DNA from: Desulfobacteraceae bacterium
GTDB lineage: Bacteria > Desulfobacterota > Desulfobacteria > Desulfobacterales > UBA5852
DNA length: 64,000 nt
Assembly: GCA_014237395.1 (NCBI GenBank)
Contig: JABZFP010000030.1
Coordinates: forward strand, 372,001-436,000
Reading direction: 5' to 3'
Part shown: in pieces, positions 9,214-17,341 of the stretch
Position numbering within the stretch: the stretch's first letter is position 1
Layout of the letters: each line of letters opens with the position of its first letter
Made by a program: the position numbers and the translations under genes
The notes under the pieces: generated by a model
The model's input: only the letters and a program-made list of their open reading frames with translations
Databases searched by the model: none
Told to the model about the DNA's origin: nothing

Positions 9214-9453
9214 TTATGAATTTCCGGACAAGCGTTTAAGGGCGCGCGTGATGCCGCCATTGATAGCATAGTACCCGAAGTCACGCATCCTTTTTTCCCA
9301 GAGTGTTGATTTAGGATCATAACCCAAATGGTCGCGGGCGATCAGTCTCCGGGATATGTTCTGGTTTACGGAATAATAACCGTCATCCATGGCATCATTG
9401 CCCCACAAGGCTTCCTGCGGGGTGTAGCCTAAACAGTGCTGATTTGTTTTCAT
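9214..9453 (-). CDS. Tandem-repeat microprotein, unknown function
   Basis: A 79-residue soluble protein that I do not recognise. It is built of two copies of a unit of about 32 residues. Copy one spans residues 7-38 (LGYTPQEALW, then DDGYYSVNQNISRRL) and copy two 42-73 (LGYDPKSTLW, then DFGYYAINGGITRAL). The shared pattern is LGYxPxxxLW, a Met, then DxGYYxxNxxIxRxL. AGGAGG sits seven bases before the ATG, a very strong ribosome site; an in-frame GTG two codons upstream is too close to it. A -24/-12 promoter lies about 50 bases upstream, and a sigma-54 activator gene is divergent. No cysteines are arranged for metal binding and there is no signal peptide. The architecture suggests a strongly induced small effector or structural protein (inference). 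Confidence 0.75.
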   Translation of the reverse strand: MKTNQHCLGYTPQEALWGNDAMDDGYYSVNQNISRRLIARDHLGYDPKSTLWEKRMRDFGYYAINGGITRALKRLSGNS

Positions 9454-9478
9454 CGTCACACCTCCTGTTTAACCATTA

Positions 9479-9493
9479 GCGGAATGACTCCGC
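9479..9493 (-). repeat. Inverted repeat at the 5' end of the microprotein mRNA
   Basis: GCGGA and TCCGC flank five bases. If transcription starts about twelve bases after the -12 element, near 9496, this hairpin forms the very 5' end of the transcript, where it could stabilise the message. Function is inferred from position only. Confidence 0.45.
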
Positions 9494-9504
9494 ATTACTA
9501 GAGC

Positions 9505-9521
9505 TAACAATTTTTGTGCCA
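9505..9521 (-). promoter_or_regulatory. Candidate sigma-54 (-24/-12) promoter
   Basis: Read on the minus strand the sequence is TGGCAC, five A, then TTGTTA. This gives GG, ten bases, GT. The sigma-54 consensus is TGGCAC-N5-TTGC with GG-N10-GC, so only the second base of the -12 pair deviates. It points at the microprotein gene and sits next to an activator gene whose product carries an intact GAFTGA loop, which supports the call. Confidence 0.65.
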
Positions 9522-9545
9522 GGAAGGTTCGATAGAGGAGACCCT

Positions 9546-9574
9546 TTGATATCTATAGGAAGTCTGTTTATACT
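9546..9574 (+). promoter_or_regulatory. Candidate sigma-70 promoter of the activator gene
   Basis: TTGATA, a 17-base spacer and TATACT give a near-consensus housekeeping promoter. It faces the sigma-54 activator gene, whose GTG start lies about 100 bases downstream. Confidence 0.65.
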
Positions 9575-9675
9575 TTTGTTTTGCGGCGACTGTGATACCA
9601 TGGCTTATCGGCATAGGGTGTACAGCGCCTGATCATGGCGTGCATAGCCTTTTGATTGGCAAAAAGGAGGTCGAC

Positions 9676-11163
9676 GTGCCCAAAAACTTTCAGCTGAAGC
9701 CGCCGGTCCGTGATTTCTTTTTCAACGTCTACCAGGCCGGACTGGCGAGTCCTTTCAGCGATGAACGTGTGCAGATCGAACAGATGATCGCCGGGGCAAG
9801 TTGCGCTTCGCCCCAGAAACGCATCGAGCGCGCCATCCGGGAAGTGCGGCGTCAGTTGGAGCACTTGGGACAAAATGGACGAATCGATTACACACGCTAC
9901 AACACCGATGACGGGTTCCTGGTCAAGGCGGGTATTCTTTTCGATTTTTTCTATACCTACCGTGAGCGTTTTGACCAGCTGATTTACGATCAGATCCAGG
10001 CCGGAGACGCGCCGGAAGAGGTCGTGTTTGCGACCGACGCCCTAGCATTCCTCCGCCAACGGGGTTTCAATGCGGCCGATTCACTCCGCTATTTCGCCCT
10101 CAGCTATCAATTGCGGCGGGCTTATTATTTTATTTATCGGACCCTGATCGGCCGCAGCGCCAGCATGCGGAAGCTGCGACAAGATTTGTGGACCAATGTG
10201 TTTACGCACAATATCGATCTTTATGACCGTTATCTGTGGAACCGCATGGAGGATTTTTCAACGCTGCTATTGGGTGAAACCGGCACCGGAAAGGGCACGG
10301 CGGCCATGGCCATCGGCCGCTCCGGTTTTATCCCCTTCAGCGAGCAAAAAAAGACGTTCGTCGAGAGTTTTACGCGATCTTTCGTGTCTCTCAATCTTTC
10401 GCAGTTTCCCGACACGTTAATCGAATCAGAGCTATTCGGTCATAAAAAAGGCGCTTTTACCGGAGCGGTCAAGGACCACCGGGGGGTATTCGATCGCTGC
10501 AGTCCGTACGGCGCAATTCTGCTGGATGAGATCGGCGAACTTTCCATCCCGATTCAGATCAAGCTCCTGCAGGTCCTGCAAGATCGCAAATATTCCGCGG
10601 TGGGCAGCCATATCGAGGGACGTTTCCAGGGACGGGTGATTGCCGCCACCAATCGCTCCATGGCGGATATCGAGAATCAAAAGGTTTTTCGGGATGATTT
10701 TTACTATCGCCTTTGCTCGGATATCATCACGGTGCCGCCTCTGCGGGAGCGGATTCGGGAAAGCCCCAAGGAGTTGGATGACCTGCTCAAGTTTACCGTC
10801 AAACGCATGGTCGGGCAATCTTCGCCGGAACTGCTGAGCATGGTGCGCGGCGTGATTGACAGCCAGTTGGGCGATAGCTACCCCTGGCCCGGGAATGTGC
10901 GGGAGCTGGAACAGTGCGTACGGCGGGTGCTGCTCAAGAAGGATTATGCCGGCCGCACGGCGGCCCCAGCCGGAGAGCGGCTGGCCGATATCCTCGCCCG
11001 GGATCTCATCGAAGGAAAGATCGATACCCAGCGCCTGGTGACCGGCTATTGCTACATGCTCCATCGGCGGTATGGCACGTTTGAAGCCGTTGCCCGCCGC
11101 ACCGGGCTCGACCGTCGAACGGTGAAGAAATATATCAACGAGTGGGACGCGCGGCCGACCTGA
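9676..11163 (+). CDS. Sigma-54-dependent transcriptional activator
   Basis: The 495-residue protein is a bacterial enhancer-binding protein. The AAA+ core has Walker A GETGTGKG near residue 200 (the usual final Glu is Gly), an intact sigma-54 contact loop GAFTGA near 258, Walker B GAILLDEIGEL, sensor I AATNRS and the arginine-finger segment FRDDFYYRL. The C-terminus ends in a Fis-type helix-turn-helix (FEAVARRTGLDRRTVKKYI). There is no receiver, GAF or PAS domain. The first 190 residues are a helical, tyrosine- and phenylalanine-rich domain I cannot assign (for example FFYTYRERFDQLIYDQI), presumably the signal sensor. The GTG start follows a perfect AAGGAGG. It ends 29 bases inside the convergent lipase gene. 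Its likely target is the divergent microprotein promoter. Confidence 0.9.
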   Translation: MPKNFQLKPPVRDFFFNVYQAGLASPFSDERVQIEQMIAGASCASPQKRIERAIREVRRQLEHLGQNGRIDYTRYNTDDGFLVKAGILFDFFYTYRERFDQLIYDQIQAGDAPEEVVFATDALAFLRQRGFNAADSLRYFALSYQLRRAYYFIYRTLIGRSASMRKLRQDLWTNVFTHNIDLYDRYLWNRMEDFSTLLLGETGTGKGTAAMAIGRSGFIPFSEQKKTFVESFTRSFVSLNLSQFPDTLIESELFGHKKGAFTGAVKDHRGVFDRCSPYGAILLDEIGELSIPIQIKLLQVLQDRKYSAVGSHIEGRFQGRVIAATNRSMADIENQKVFRDDFYYRLCSDIITVPPLRERIRESPKELDDLLKFTVKRMVGQSSPELLSMVRGVIDSQLGDSYPWPGNVRELEQCVRRVLLKKDYAGRTAAPAGERLADILARDLIEGKIDTQRLVTGYCYMLHRRYGTFEAVARRTGLDRRTVKKYINEWDARPT

Positions 11164-12124
11164 GCCGATCGTTCTTCATACCATCCGTGGTTGTCTGATT
11201 CCACGCCAACGCTGCGCTCCTCCCGGCCTGCAGGCTTTTTTGAATTCGCGCCGAATAATTGATGGGGGCGTGGTCGACTAAAAAACCCGGTGGGTTGGAC
11301 CAACGTTCACCGAGGGCTGACATGGAGAGGCGGCCGCTTTCAAAACAATTGGCGGGCTCGCCATTCGATTCGATTTCACAGATGCGACCCTTGCGGTCGA
11401 TGTGGACCTGACGGCCGGCGGCGCTGAAGGAAAGCCGCCGGGTGGAAGGGGGCAGGTCGGGGACCACATCGCGGCCGTTTACTATACGATAGATGGGAAT
11501 GGATGCCATGTGCCGCGCAAATCCGGCATCCCCCACACGCGGGGCCCCGAAACTATAGACCGCCCGGGGCGAATAATGCCAGGCGGCCAACTGGGCCAAA
11601 GCGCCGCCCATGCTGTGCCCCGTCATGAAAAGCGGTTCCGTCAACTGCTCCAGGTGCGGTTTCAGGGAGTGCCAAACCTGGCCGAGCGCCTCCATGAAGC
11701 CCCGGTGGGCAACCGTTCGTGGTGCGATCCGTTCGGGTCGGACATCGATGTCCAGAAACCAGTTCCGCAATCCCGTGGTACCCCTGAAGACCAATACGGC
11801 AAAGGGATGGGGGGAAGGATGTACCGTGCGCAGCAGCGCGCACTGTGTTTCCTGCCGGCTCAGAAACAGCCTTTCCCGCAATCCCACAGCGGCCAATATC
11901 GTGTTGCGGGACGGTCCGCAGGCATTCACGCCAGCCTCGCCGGCATTGCGACGGTAGATGAGGCGCGATATTTCACTGAGCCAGAAGGCGTTGCCGAGAT
12001 GGAAGCCTTCGGCATCCGGCGTAAATGGCGGCAACGGGTCCATGGTGAAGTGGTCCGCGGCATCGCCCGGCCGTGTCAGGCCCTTCCAGCTGCGGTCGAT
12101 TTCAAGGCGTTTTGATTCGGTCAC
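11135..12124 (-). CDS. Class 3 lipase family protein
   Basis: The 329-residue alpha/beta hydrolase matches the class 3 (fungal type) lipases. The oxyanion region is LVFRGTTGLRNWFLDIDV (111-128), the nucleophile is Ser171 in MTGHSMGGALAQLA, and YSFGAPRVGDAGF (190-202) and NGRDVVPDLPP with candidate catalytic Asp219/Asp223 follow. The candidate His is in VDHAPINY near residue 288. No signal peptide is visible, so it is probably cytoplasmic despite the lipase fold. It starts at a GTG with AGAGG upstream, 27 bases after a second hydrolase gene with which it likely forms an operon. Its end overlaps the end of the convergent activator gene. Confidence 0.85.
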   Translation of the reverse strand: MTESKRLEIDRSWKGLTRPGDAADHFTMDPLPPFTPDAEGFHLGNAFWLSEISRLIYRRNAGEAGVNACGPSRNTILAAVGLRERLFLSRQETQCALLRTVHPSPHPFAVLVFRGTTGLRNWFLDIDVRPERIAPRTVAHRGFMEALGQVWHSLKPHLEQLTEPLFMTGHSMGGALAQLAAWHYSPRAVYSFGAPRVGDAGFARHMASIPIYRIVNGRDVVPDLPPSTRRLSFSAAGRQVHIDRKGRICEIESNGEPANCFESGRLSMSALGERWSNPPGFLVDHAPINYSARIQKSLQAGRSAALAWNQTTTDGMKNDRLRSAARPTR

Positions 12125-12151
12125 GACATTGCCTCTGACAGTAACAAATAC

Positions 12152-12967
12152 TCACAGTGCTTCCACAAACGCGGCAATCGCTTGGCGGACGAGTCCCGGC
12201 GCGTCGCGATGGAGGGCGTGGCCGCCGGGAATCAACATCGCGCGGGCCTGCGGTCCGATGCCGGCCACGATCGACGCCACTTGGCATTGGGAGCCATAAG
12301 GATCTTCGCGGCCCTGCATCACCAGCGCGGGGCAGGTAATCCGACCCAGACAATCTTCGATATTCCAATCGCGAAAGGATTCCGAAAGCCATGTGTCGGA
12401 CCAGGCGAAAAAGAGTTCGCGGGCCTTGGCGCCGTGGTACCGCGCCAGGCGCTGCTCGAGCTGCCGAGGGCCAAAGGCGGCCACCGCCTGCCGGATACCG
12501 TCGATCGTAATCGGCTCCACGAAAACATGGGCGGCTTCCGTAATGATGCCGACGATCTTACCGCCGTCGGCAGCGGCCAGCAGCGCGATCGAACCGCCGT
12601 CGCTATGCCCGACCAGAATGGCGCGTTCGACCTGGAGATCGTCCAGCACACGCGGCAGAAACGCTTGCGCTTCCTGATGGAGATAATGGTTGTCACGGGG
12701 ATGCGGCGCTCCCGAGGAACGGCCATAACCCGGTCGGTCATAAACAATAGCCGGAAGACCGGTATCACGCACCACGCAGGCCGGGAAGTCATGCCACATG
12801 GCCGTGCACCCCAATCCCTCATGCAGGAAGACAAGCGACGGTGTCTGATCTGATCCTGACGGAACCGAGGGCGCGATCCGGCGATAGAACAGGTGCTGCT
12901 GGTGAATGGCCAGGGTGCCTTCCTGAATGGATAGGGGGACGATGGGGGATGGCCGTTGCACGTTCAT
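12152..12967 (-). CDS. Alpha/beta hydrolase
   Basis: A 271-residue soluble hydrolase of the common alpha/beta type. It shows the oxyanion stretch FLHEGLGCTAMW (HEG rather than HG), YDRPGYGRSSG (76-86), the nucleophile Ser122 in VGHSDGGSIALL, the acid in MQGREDPYG and the base in IPGGHALHRD. The substrate cannot be inferred; esterase or lactonase activity is possible. It is the first gene of a two-gene minus-strand unit with the lipase. Confidence 0.85.
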   Translation of the reverse strand: MNVQRPSPIVPLSIQEGTLAIHQQHLFYRRIAPSVPSGSDQTPSLVFLHEGLGCTAMWHDFPACVVRDTGLPAIVYDRPGYGRSSGAPHPRDNHYLHQEAQAFLPRVLDDLQVERAILVGHSDGGSIALLAAADGGKIVGIITEAAHVFVEPITIDGIRQAVAAFGPRQLEQRLARYHGAKARELFFAWSDTWLSESFRDWNIEDCLGRITCPALVMQGREDPYGSQCQVASIVAGIGPQARAMLIPGGHALHRDAPGLVRQAIAAFVEAL

Positions 12968-13109
12968 GATACAGGTCTTTCCAGCGGGTGTGCGGTGTTG
13001 ATGTTAAAAAGACACCTTAACCAGATTTCCCTGGAAAAGCCAATGCCTGCTGCGCAAGGTTCTATTGCCCGATATTTGATTTGGGCTGGATTTGTGCTAT
13101 CGGGTGCGG

Positions 13110-13844
13110 ATGGAATTTCACTATCGCGCCATCGGTGTCGTCCACTCCTGCTTCAAAGAAAAGTTCGGCATCCCCCGGCAGGCCGGCCTGGTGCCGGACG
13201 CCCAGGGAACCCTGGAATTGTTCGAACCGTTCAACCGCAAAGCGTATCTGGAGGGTCTCGAAGGCTTTTCCCACATATGGCTCCAGTACGTCTTCCACGC
13301 CGCTGCGATGGCGGCCAACAAAAGTAAAGTCCGCCCGCCGCGCCTGGGCGGCAACCGGCGCTTGGGGGTTTTTGGAACCCGCTCCAATTTTCGGCCCAAC
13401 CCGATCGGCCTCTCTCTGGTGACGCTGGAAGGCATTGCCTACGATGGCGGCGCTCACCTCAAATTGAAGGGGATCGATCTTCTCGACCAGACGCCCGTGC
13501 TGGACATCAAACCCTATATCCCCTACGCCGACTGCCGCCCGGAAGCGGACGGCGGCTTTGCCCGCGAGCGACCGAAAGCGGTCTTGCAGGTTCGTTTTGC
13601 GGTTCGTGTGCGGGCGACCCTTCACGCGATGCCCTATCCGGAAAGGCGCCACCTGGTGCGGTTGCTCGTCCAGGTGATACAACTTGACCCGCGACCGGCT
13701 TACTATGGCGATCAACCTCAGAAGCAAGCCTTCGGCATGCATCTTGGCGACTGGAATGCCCGCTGGCAGCTGGACGGTGTGGTGGCGACCGTCATTCAAC
13801 TGGAACCGCGTCCCGGTGGGCCCATCTTTAGGGACATCGCCTGA
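13110..13844 (+). CDS. trmO: tRNA (t6A37) methyltransferase TrmO
   Basis: Full-length TrmO (244 residues; E. coli has about 235). TrmO uses SAM to N6-methylate t6A37 in tRNA-Thr. The TsaA beta-barrel shows YRAIGVVHSCFKEKFGIPRQ near the start, GLEGFSHIWLQYVFH, LGVFGTRSNFRPNPIGLSLV and DLLDQTPVLDIKPYIPY. The C-terminal domain includes PERRHLVRLLVQVIQLDPRP and WQLDGVVATVIQLEP. The ATG at 13110 is chosen because the family starts FxYxxIGVVHS; an in-frame start 18 bases upstream is possible. It lies 45 bases before the aminopeptidase gene and may be transcribed with it. Confidence 0.93.
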   Translation: MEFHYRAIGVVHSCFKEKFGIPRQAGLVPDAQGTLELFEPFNRKAYLEGLEGFSHIWLQYVFHAAAMAANKSKVRPPRLGGNRRLGVFGTRSNFRPNPIGLSLVTLEGIAYDGGAHLKLKGIDLLDQTPVLDIKPYIPYADCRPEADGGFARERPKAVLQVRFAVRVRATLHAMPYPERRHLVRLLVQVIQLDPRPAYYGDQPQKQAFGMHLGDWNARWQLDGVVATVIQLEPRPGGPIFRDIA

Positions 13845-13889
13845 GCGATCCGGTTTATATCGTAAACACCTTCTCAAGGAGCAGGCGTC

Positions 13890-15278
13890 ATGTTCGACCA
13901 AACCGTATACCGCCAGCGTCGCGCCGCGCTCGTGGCACAACTGGCGTCCGGACTGGTGCTGTTTGTCGGGCACAGCGCAAGCCCGATCAACTTTGCGGCC
14001 AACCCGTATCCCTTCCGGCAGGACAGCAGTTTTCTCTACTACAGCGGATTGAATAACGCCGATTGTGCGATTCTGATCGACATGGACAACGGCCGGGAAA
14101 CGCTCTACGGCCCGGAGGCAACCCTGGACGATGTCATCTGGACCGGTCCGCTGCCTTCCCTGAAGGAACTTGCCTCAGGTGCCGGAATAGCCCATAGCGA
14201 CGGGCTGCCGCGTCTGGCCGTGACGGTCCAGGAGGCGCAGGCCGCCGGACGACCGATCCATTATCTTCCCGCCTATCGTCCGGACCAGTTGTTGACGCTC
14301 GGCCGCCTGCTGGCCGCCTCTCCGGACCGCGTCAACGAGGGCGCCTCGCAGCGCCTGATTCAAGTTGTGGTCCGCCAGCGGTCGGTCAAAACATCCGATG
14401 AGATTGTGGAGATCGAATCCGCTCTGGGGCTGTGCCGAAAGCTTTTCCAGGCGTTGGTCAGGCACCGGCTGCAGGAGAATAACGCAGTGGCGCTGGCCGG
14501 TATTCTGGAGGGGATTACCGCCGCCGCGGGCAGCCGGTTCGCTTTTTCACCCATTATTACAAGCCGGGGTGAAATCCTTCATAATCAGCCGGACAACCAT
14601 CCTTTCAAATCCAGCGACCTCTTGCTGATGGATATCGGGGTCGAATCGCGGGAACATTATGCTTCGGATATCACCCGCACGATTCCGCTGAGCGGACGAT
14701 TCAGCGCACGGCAGAAGGATATTTATGAAATCGTTTTGGCCGCCCAGAAAGCCGCTATTGTCCGGGCGGCGGCCGGTGCGCGCTTCCTGGACGTGCATCG
14801 TCTGGCAGCGATAACAATCTGTGGCGGCTTGTGCGATCTGGGGCTGATGAAAGGAACGGCGGCCGATGCCGTGCATGCAGGGGCGCACGCCCTTTTTTTC
14901 CCCCACGGCTTGGGGCATATGGTGGGTTTGGATGTCCATGACATGGAAGCTTTGGGCGAGGATAACGTTGGATACGATGCGGAGACGATCCGTTCGGAGC
15001 AGTTCGGCCTGGCCGCATTACGGCTAGGGCGGCGTCTCGAAGCCAATTTTGTCGTAACGGTGGAACCCGGGATTTATTTTATTCCGGCGCTCATGGATCA
15101 GTGGCGTCAGGAAGGCCGGTGGTCTGACTTTATCGCATTCGACAAGCTGGCGGCCTACCGTAAGTTCGGCGGGATCCGGATTGAAGACGTGGTCCAGATT
15201 ACGCCACACGGTGGTCGTGTGCTGGGGCCGGTGATTCCCAAGGCGGTGGCCACGGTGGAAGCCGCCTGCGAGGTATGA
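13890..15278 (+). CDS. pepP: Xaa-Pro aminopeptidase (M24)
   Basis: The 462-residue enzyme removes N-terminal residues that precede proline. The N-terminal creatinase-like domain has the aminopeptidase P phrase PYPFRQDSSFLYYSGLN (near residues 41-57). The catalytic pita-bread domain supplies the dimetal ligands: the first Asp in LLMDIGVESREHYASDITRT (two Asp), the His in HGLGHMVGLDVHDM, the first Glu in VVTVEPGIYF and the second in GGIRIEDVV. AAGGAG lies before the ATG. It is convergent with the MFS gene. Confidence 0.93.
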   Translation: MFDQTVYRQRRAALVAQLASGLVLFVGHSASPINFAANPYPFRQDSSFLYYSGLNNADCAILIDMDNGRETLYGPEATLDDVIWTGPLPSLKELASGAGIAHSDGLPRLAVTVQEAQAAGRPIHYLPAYRPDQLLTLGRLLAASPDRVNEGASQRLIQVVVRQRSVKTSDEIVEIESALGLCRKLFQALVRHRLQENNAVALAGILEGITAAAGSRFAFSPIITSRGEILHNQPDNHPFKSSDLLLMDIGVESREHYASDITRTIPLSGRFSARQKDIYEIVLAAQKAAIVRAAAGARFLDVHRLAAITICGGLCDLGLMKGTAADAVHAGAHALFFPHGLGHMVGLDVHDMEALGEDNVGYDAETIRSEQFGLAALRLGRRLEANFVVTVEPGIYFIPALMDQWRQEGRWSDFIAFDKLAAYRKFGGIRIEDVVQITPHGGRVLGPVIPKAVATVEAACEV

Positions 15279-15342
15279 TCGGGGTCCGGCCTGGCTGATC
15301 CGATTGGGCTTCCGTGCCTCCGGATAGTACTGACACCGCAAT

Positions 15343-16539
15343 TCAAATGCGTTCGTCGTTTTCCACGTCATGGTTTAAAACCCGCAGACCCATCCACAAC
15401 GGGACCATGAGCATGACGGCTCCCATACCGGCAACGCCAGGCCAGGAAAAAGCTTCATAAGCGCTGCCACTCAGGGTGATGCCGCAGGCGCCCCCGGCAT
15501 AATAGAACAGAACATAGAGGGAATTGGCACGCCCGCGACTCGATACTATATGCCGGTTGAGCCATCCGGCGGCAGCGGCATGAATCGTGAAAAAACCGGC
15601 GCAGATGCCGGCCAGGCTAACGATGACCGATAGCAGGGAGGGATGCAGCGTGATGCCCAAAGATATACCAAAGAGGATGGCGCCGCCGGCCATGGTGCGG
15701 CCGTTGCCAAAACGATTGCTCATCTGGCCGGCCAGGGGGCCCATCACGATGCCGATCAGGTAGGCCAGATACATAAAGGTGATGGTCCTTGTGGGGGCAC
15801 TGAAGGGGGGCGCCGCCAAATAAAAGGGCAGGTAGTTGAACACCGAAGAAAAGACGAAAAAAGCACTGAACGCCACCAGATAATTATGTCGCAGGGGGGC
15901 CTGGGCCAGCAATTGCCAAAAGCTTAGCTGTGCCGACTGTCGGGGGCCGATTGTTTCCTCACGGGGGAGCCAGCGCCAGGCAATGCCGCAGGCGATGGCC
16001 AAGAGGCCGGCGGCGATAACAAAGGCCCAGCGCCAGTTGAACGTGGGATGAAACAGCCCACCCAGAAGACGGCCGCCCAATCCGCCGGCGACGGTGGCGG
16101 AAACATACGTTCCCATGACGACATTTAGCCGATGCGCCGGCAGGCGACGCGAAAGGAAGGCAGCCAGGCAGGTGGTCAAGGCGGGGATGAACAGCCCCTG
16201 TATAAAGCGCGCCACAACGAGTCCCTGAAAGTTGTCCGTAAGGGCGCAGACGATATTGCCGCCGATCACGATGAGGCTTCCCGTCAGGATAATCGGTCGA
16301 ATCGTCCACCGGTCCGCCAGGGCGCCGAAGGGCAGGTTGGCCAGGGCGATGCCCAGAACAACGGCTGAAATCGTGATGGAGGCCTGGGCGGCGGAGACCT
16401 GATAGGTCTCCTGGATAATGGGCAGGACCGGCTGGGTGATATAAATGGTGGTAAATGCGGCCGACACCAGACCAAACACACTGGCCTGTAGGCCAAACGA
16501 TAGCATCGGTTGCGGTTTTGTCATCTGCCGATTTTTCAC
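15343..16539 (-). CDS. MFS transporter, likely drug/metabolite efflux
   Basis: A 398-residue major facilitator with about twelve hydrophobic spans. The loop after the second span carries the MFS signature GALADRWTIRPII, and ARFIQGLFIPAL is the usual fourth-span motif. The layout resembles the YnfM/arabinose-efflux group. It starts with GTG and its start overlaps the stop of the small upstream gene by four bases, so the two are translationally coupled. The substrate is unknown. Confidence 0.85.
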   Translation of the reverse strand: MKNRQMTKPQPMLSFGLQASVFGLVSAAFTTIYITQPVLPIIQETYQVSAAQASITISAVVLGIALANLPFGALADRWTIRPIILTGSLIVIGGNIVCALTDNFQGLVVARFIQGLFIPALTTCLAAFLSRRLPAHRLNVVMGTYVSATVAGGLGGRLLGGLFHPTFNWRWAFVIAAGLLAIACGIAWRWLPREETIGPRQSAQLSFWQLLAQAPLRHNYLVAFSAFFVFSSVFNYLPFYLAAPPFSAPTRTITFMYLAYLIGIVMGPLAGQMSNRFGNGRTMAGGAILFGISLGITLHPSLLSVIVSLAGICAGFFTIHAAAAGWLNRHIVSSRGRANSLYVLFYYAGGACGITLSGSAYEAFSWPGVAGMGAVMLMVPLWMGLRVLNHDVENDERI

Positions 16540-16835
16540 CCGTTGCGGGTGCCACCAGCGCCAGGCGATGGCTTTTTTTGCTCGGGGAAAATATTTTCGA
16601 AGGGGATTGCCGCGATTTTTTCCAATGCGTCGTCGAGGGCTTCGGCTTCCGTCATGCCCGTTCCCTGATATTCCGGCCGGGCCACGATGTTGACCAGGTT
16701 GGGAACGGCGACAAAGGGGGCGGCGAGCTTGCCGTGCAGGGTTTCGTGCACGTCGATATAGAGCATGCGGCCGTCACGTATGAGGTTGTACCGCGTGACG
16801 CGTGTTAACAGGTCGCCTGCTTTGAGGTCCGGCAT
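16536..16835 (-). CDS. Small conserved-looking protein coupled to MFS gene
   Basis: I do not recognise this 99-residue soluble protein. It has a very good ribosome site (AAGGAG, six bases before the ATG) and its stop overlaps the start of the MFS gene, so it is very likely real and expressed with the transporter. Its first 85 residues read as one compact domain (LLTRVTRYNLIRDGRMLYIDVHE cut as two strands, then an acidic helix EAEALDDALEKIAAI). The last fifteen residues are disordered. Confidence 0.6.
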   Translation of the reverse strand: MPDLKAGDLLTRVTRYNLIRDGRMLYIDVHETLHGKLAAPFVAVPNLVNIVARPEYQGTGMTEAEALDDALEKIAAIPFENIFPEQKKPSPGAGGTRNG

Positions 16836-16975
16836 CCGGGGACTCCTTGTGGTTGTCCGATGATCAACCGTGAAAACTTACGCCGTCGTCTGGGATCGAC
16901 TTTGTCGAGGAAGGTGGCTGTCTGTCGTGAGCAGGGCACAGCTCACAAACCCCACAGCAGGATGCCGCGCTGGTT

Positions 16976-17341
16976 TTAGCGCCGCGGCGTCGGGGCCGCT
17001 TTGCGGACAAATTGAACGGCGATACCCCTGTCGTCGCACCAGACGACTTTGCCGTAGCGTTTAACGTCCTGGCGGTCTTCGCCAAAGGGGCCGGCCACCA
17101 CCACCTCCTGGCCGACGACGAAGCGCTGTCGGGTCTGGACGTAAATCCCCCCCTCGCTGACATTTTTGATCGTTCCCTGGAAAAGCTCGCGATTGGCAGC
17201 GAAGTGGGTATCCTCCGAGCAGGGGAAACGCGCGAAAATGCGGGCTTCTTTGTTGCTCATTTTACGAAACCCACGTTCGAAAAGTTCATTCGTGCCGAAT
17301 GGCTTCGGTGTGGCTTGGGACGGTGTCTTGTCTTTTTTCAT
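16976..17341 (-). CDS. Single-domain PilZ protein
   Basis: The 121-residue protein is almost entirely one PilZ domain. RIFAR (RxxxR, residues 34-38) precedes TIKNVSEGGIYVQ (N-x-S-x-x-G), the two parts of the c-di-GMP site. It would act as a small cytoplasmic c-di-GMP receptor. It is divergent from the membrane Ser/Thr kinase across a 549-base gap that holds a perfect palindrome. A second in-frame ATG at 17260 would remove 27 poorly conserved residues. Confidence 0.8.
   Translation of the reverse strand: MKKDKTPSQATPKPFGTNELFERGFRKMSNKEARIFARFPCSEDTHFAANRELFQGTIKNVSEGGIYVQTRQRFVVGQEVVVAGPFGEDRQDVKRYGKVVWCDDRGIAVQFVRKAAPTPRR

Larger units (their letters stand above)
9454..9675. other. Divergent promoter region between microprotein and activator
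   Basis: This 222-base gap holds, from left to right, the microprotein's ribosome site, a GCGGA/TCCGC inverted repeat, a sigma-54-type promoter facing left and a sigma-70-type promoter facing right, then a leader of about 100 bases for the activator. Candidate activator-binding sites would be expected between about 9530 and 9670, upstream of the sigma-54 promoter, but I found no clear repeated operator there. Confidence 0.6.
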
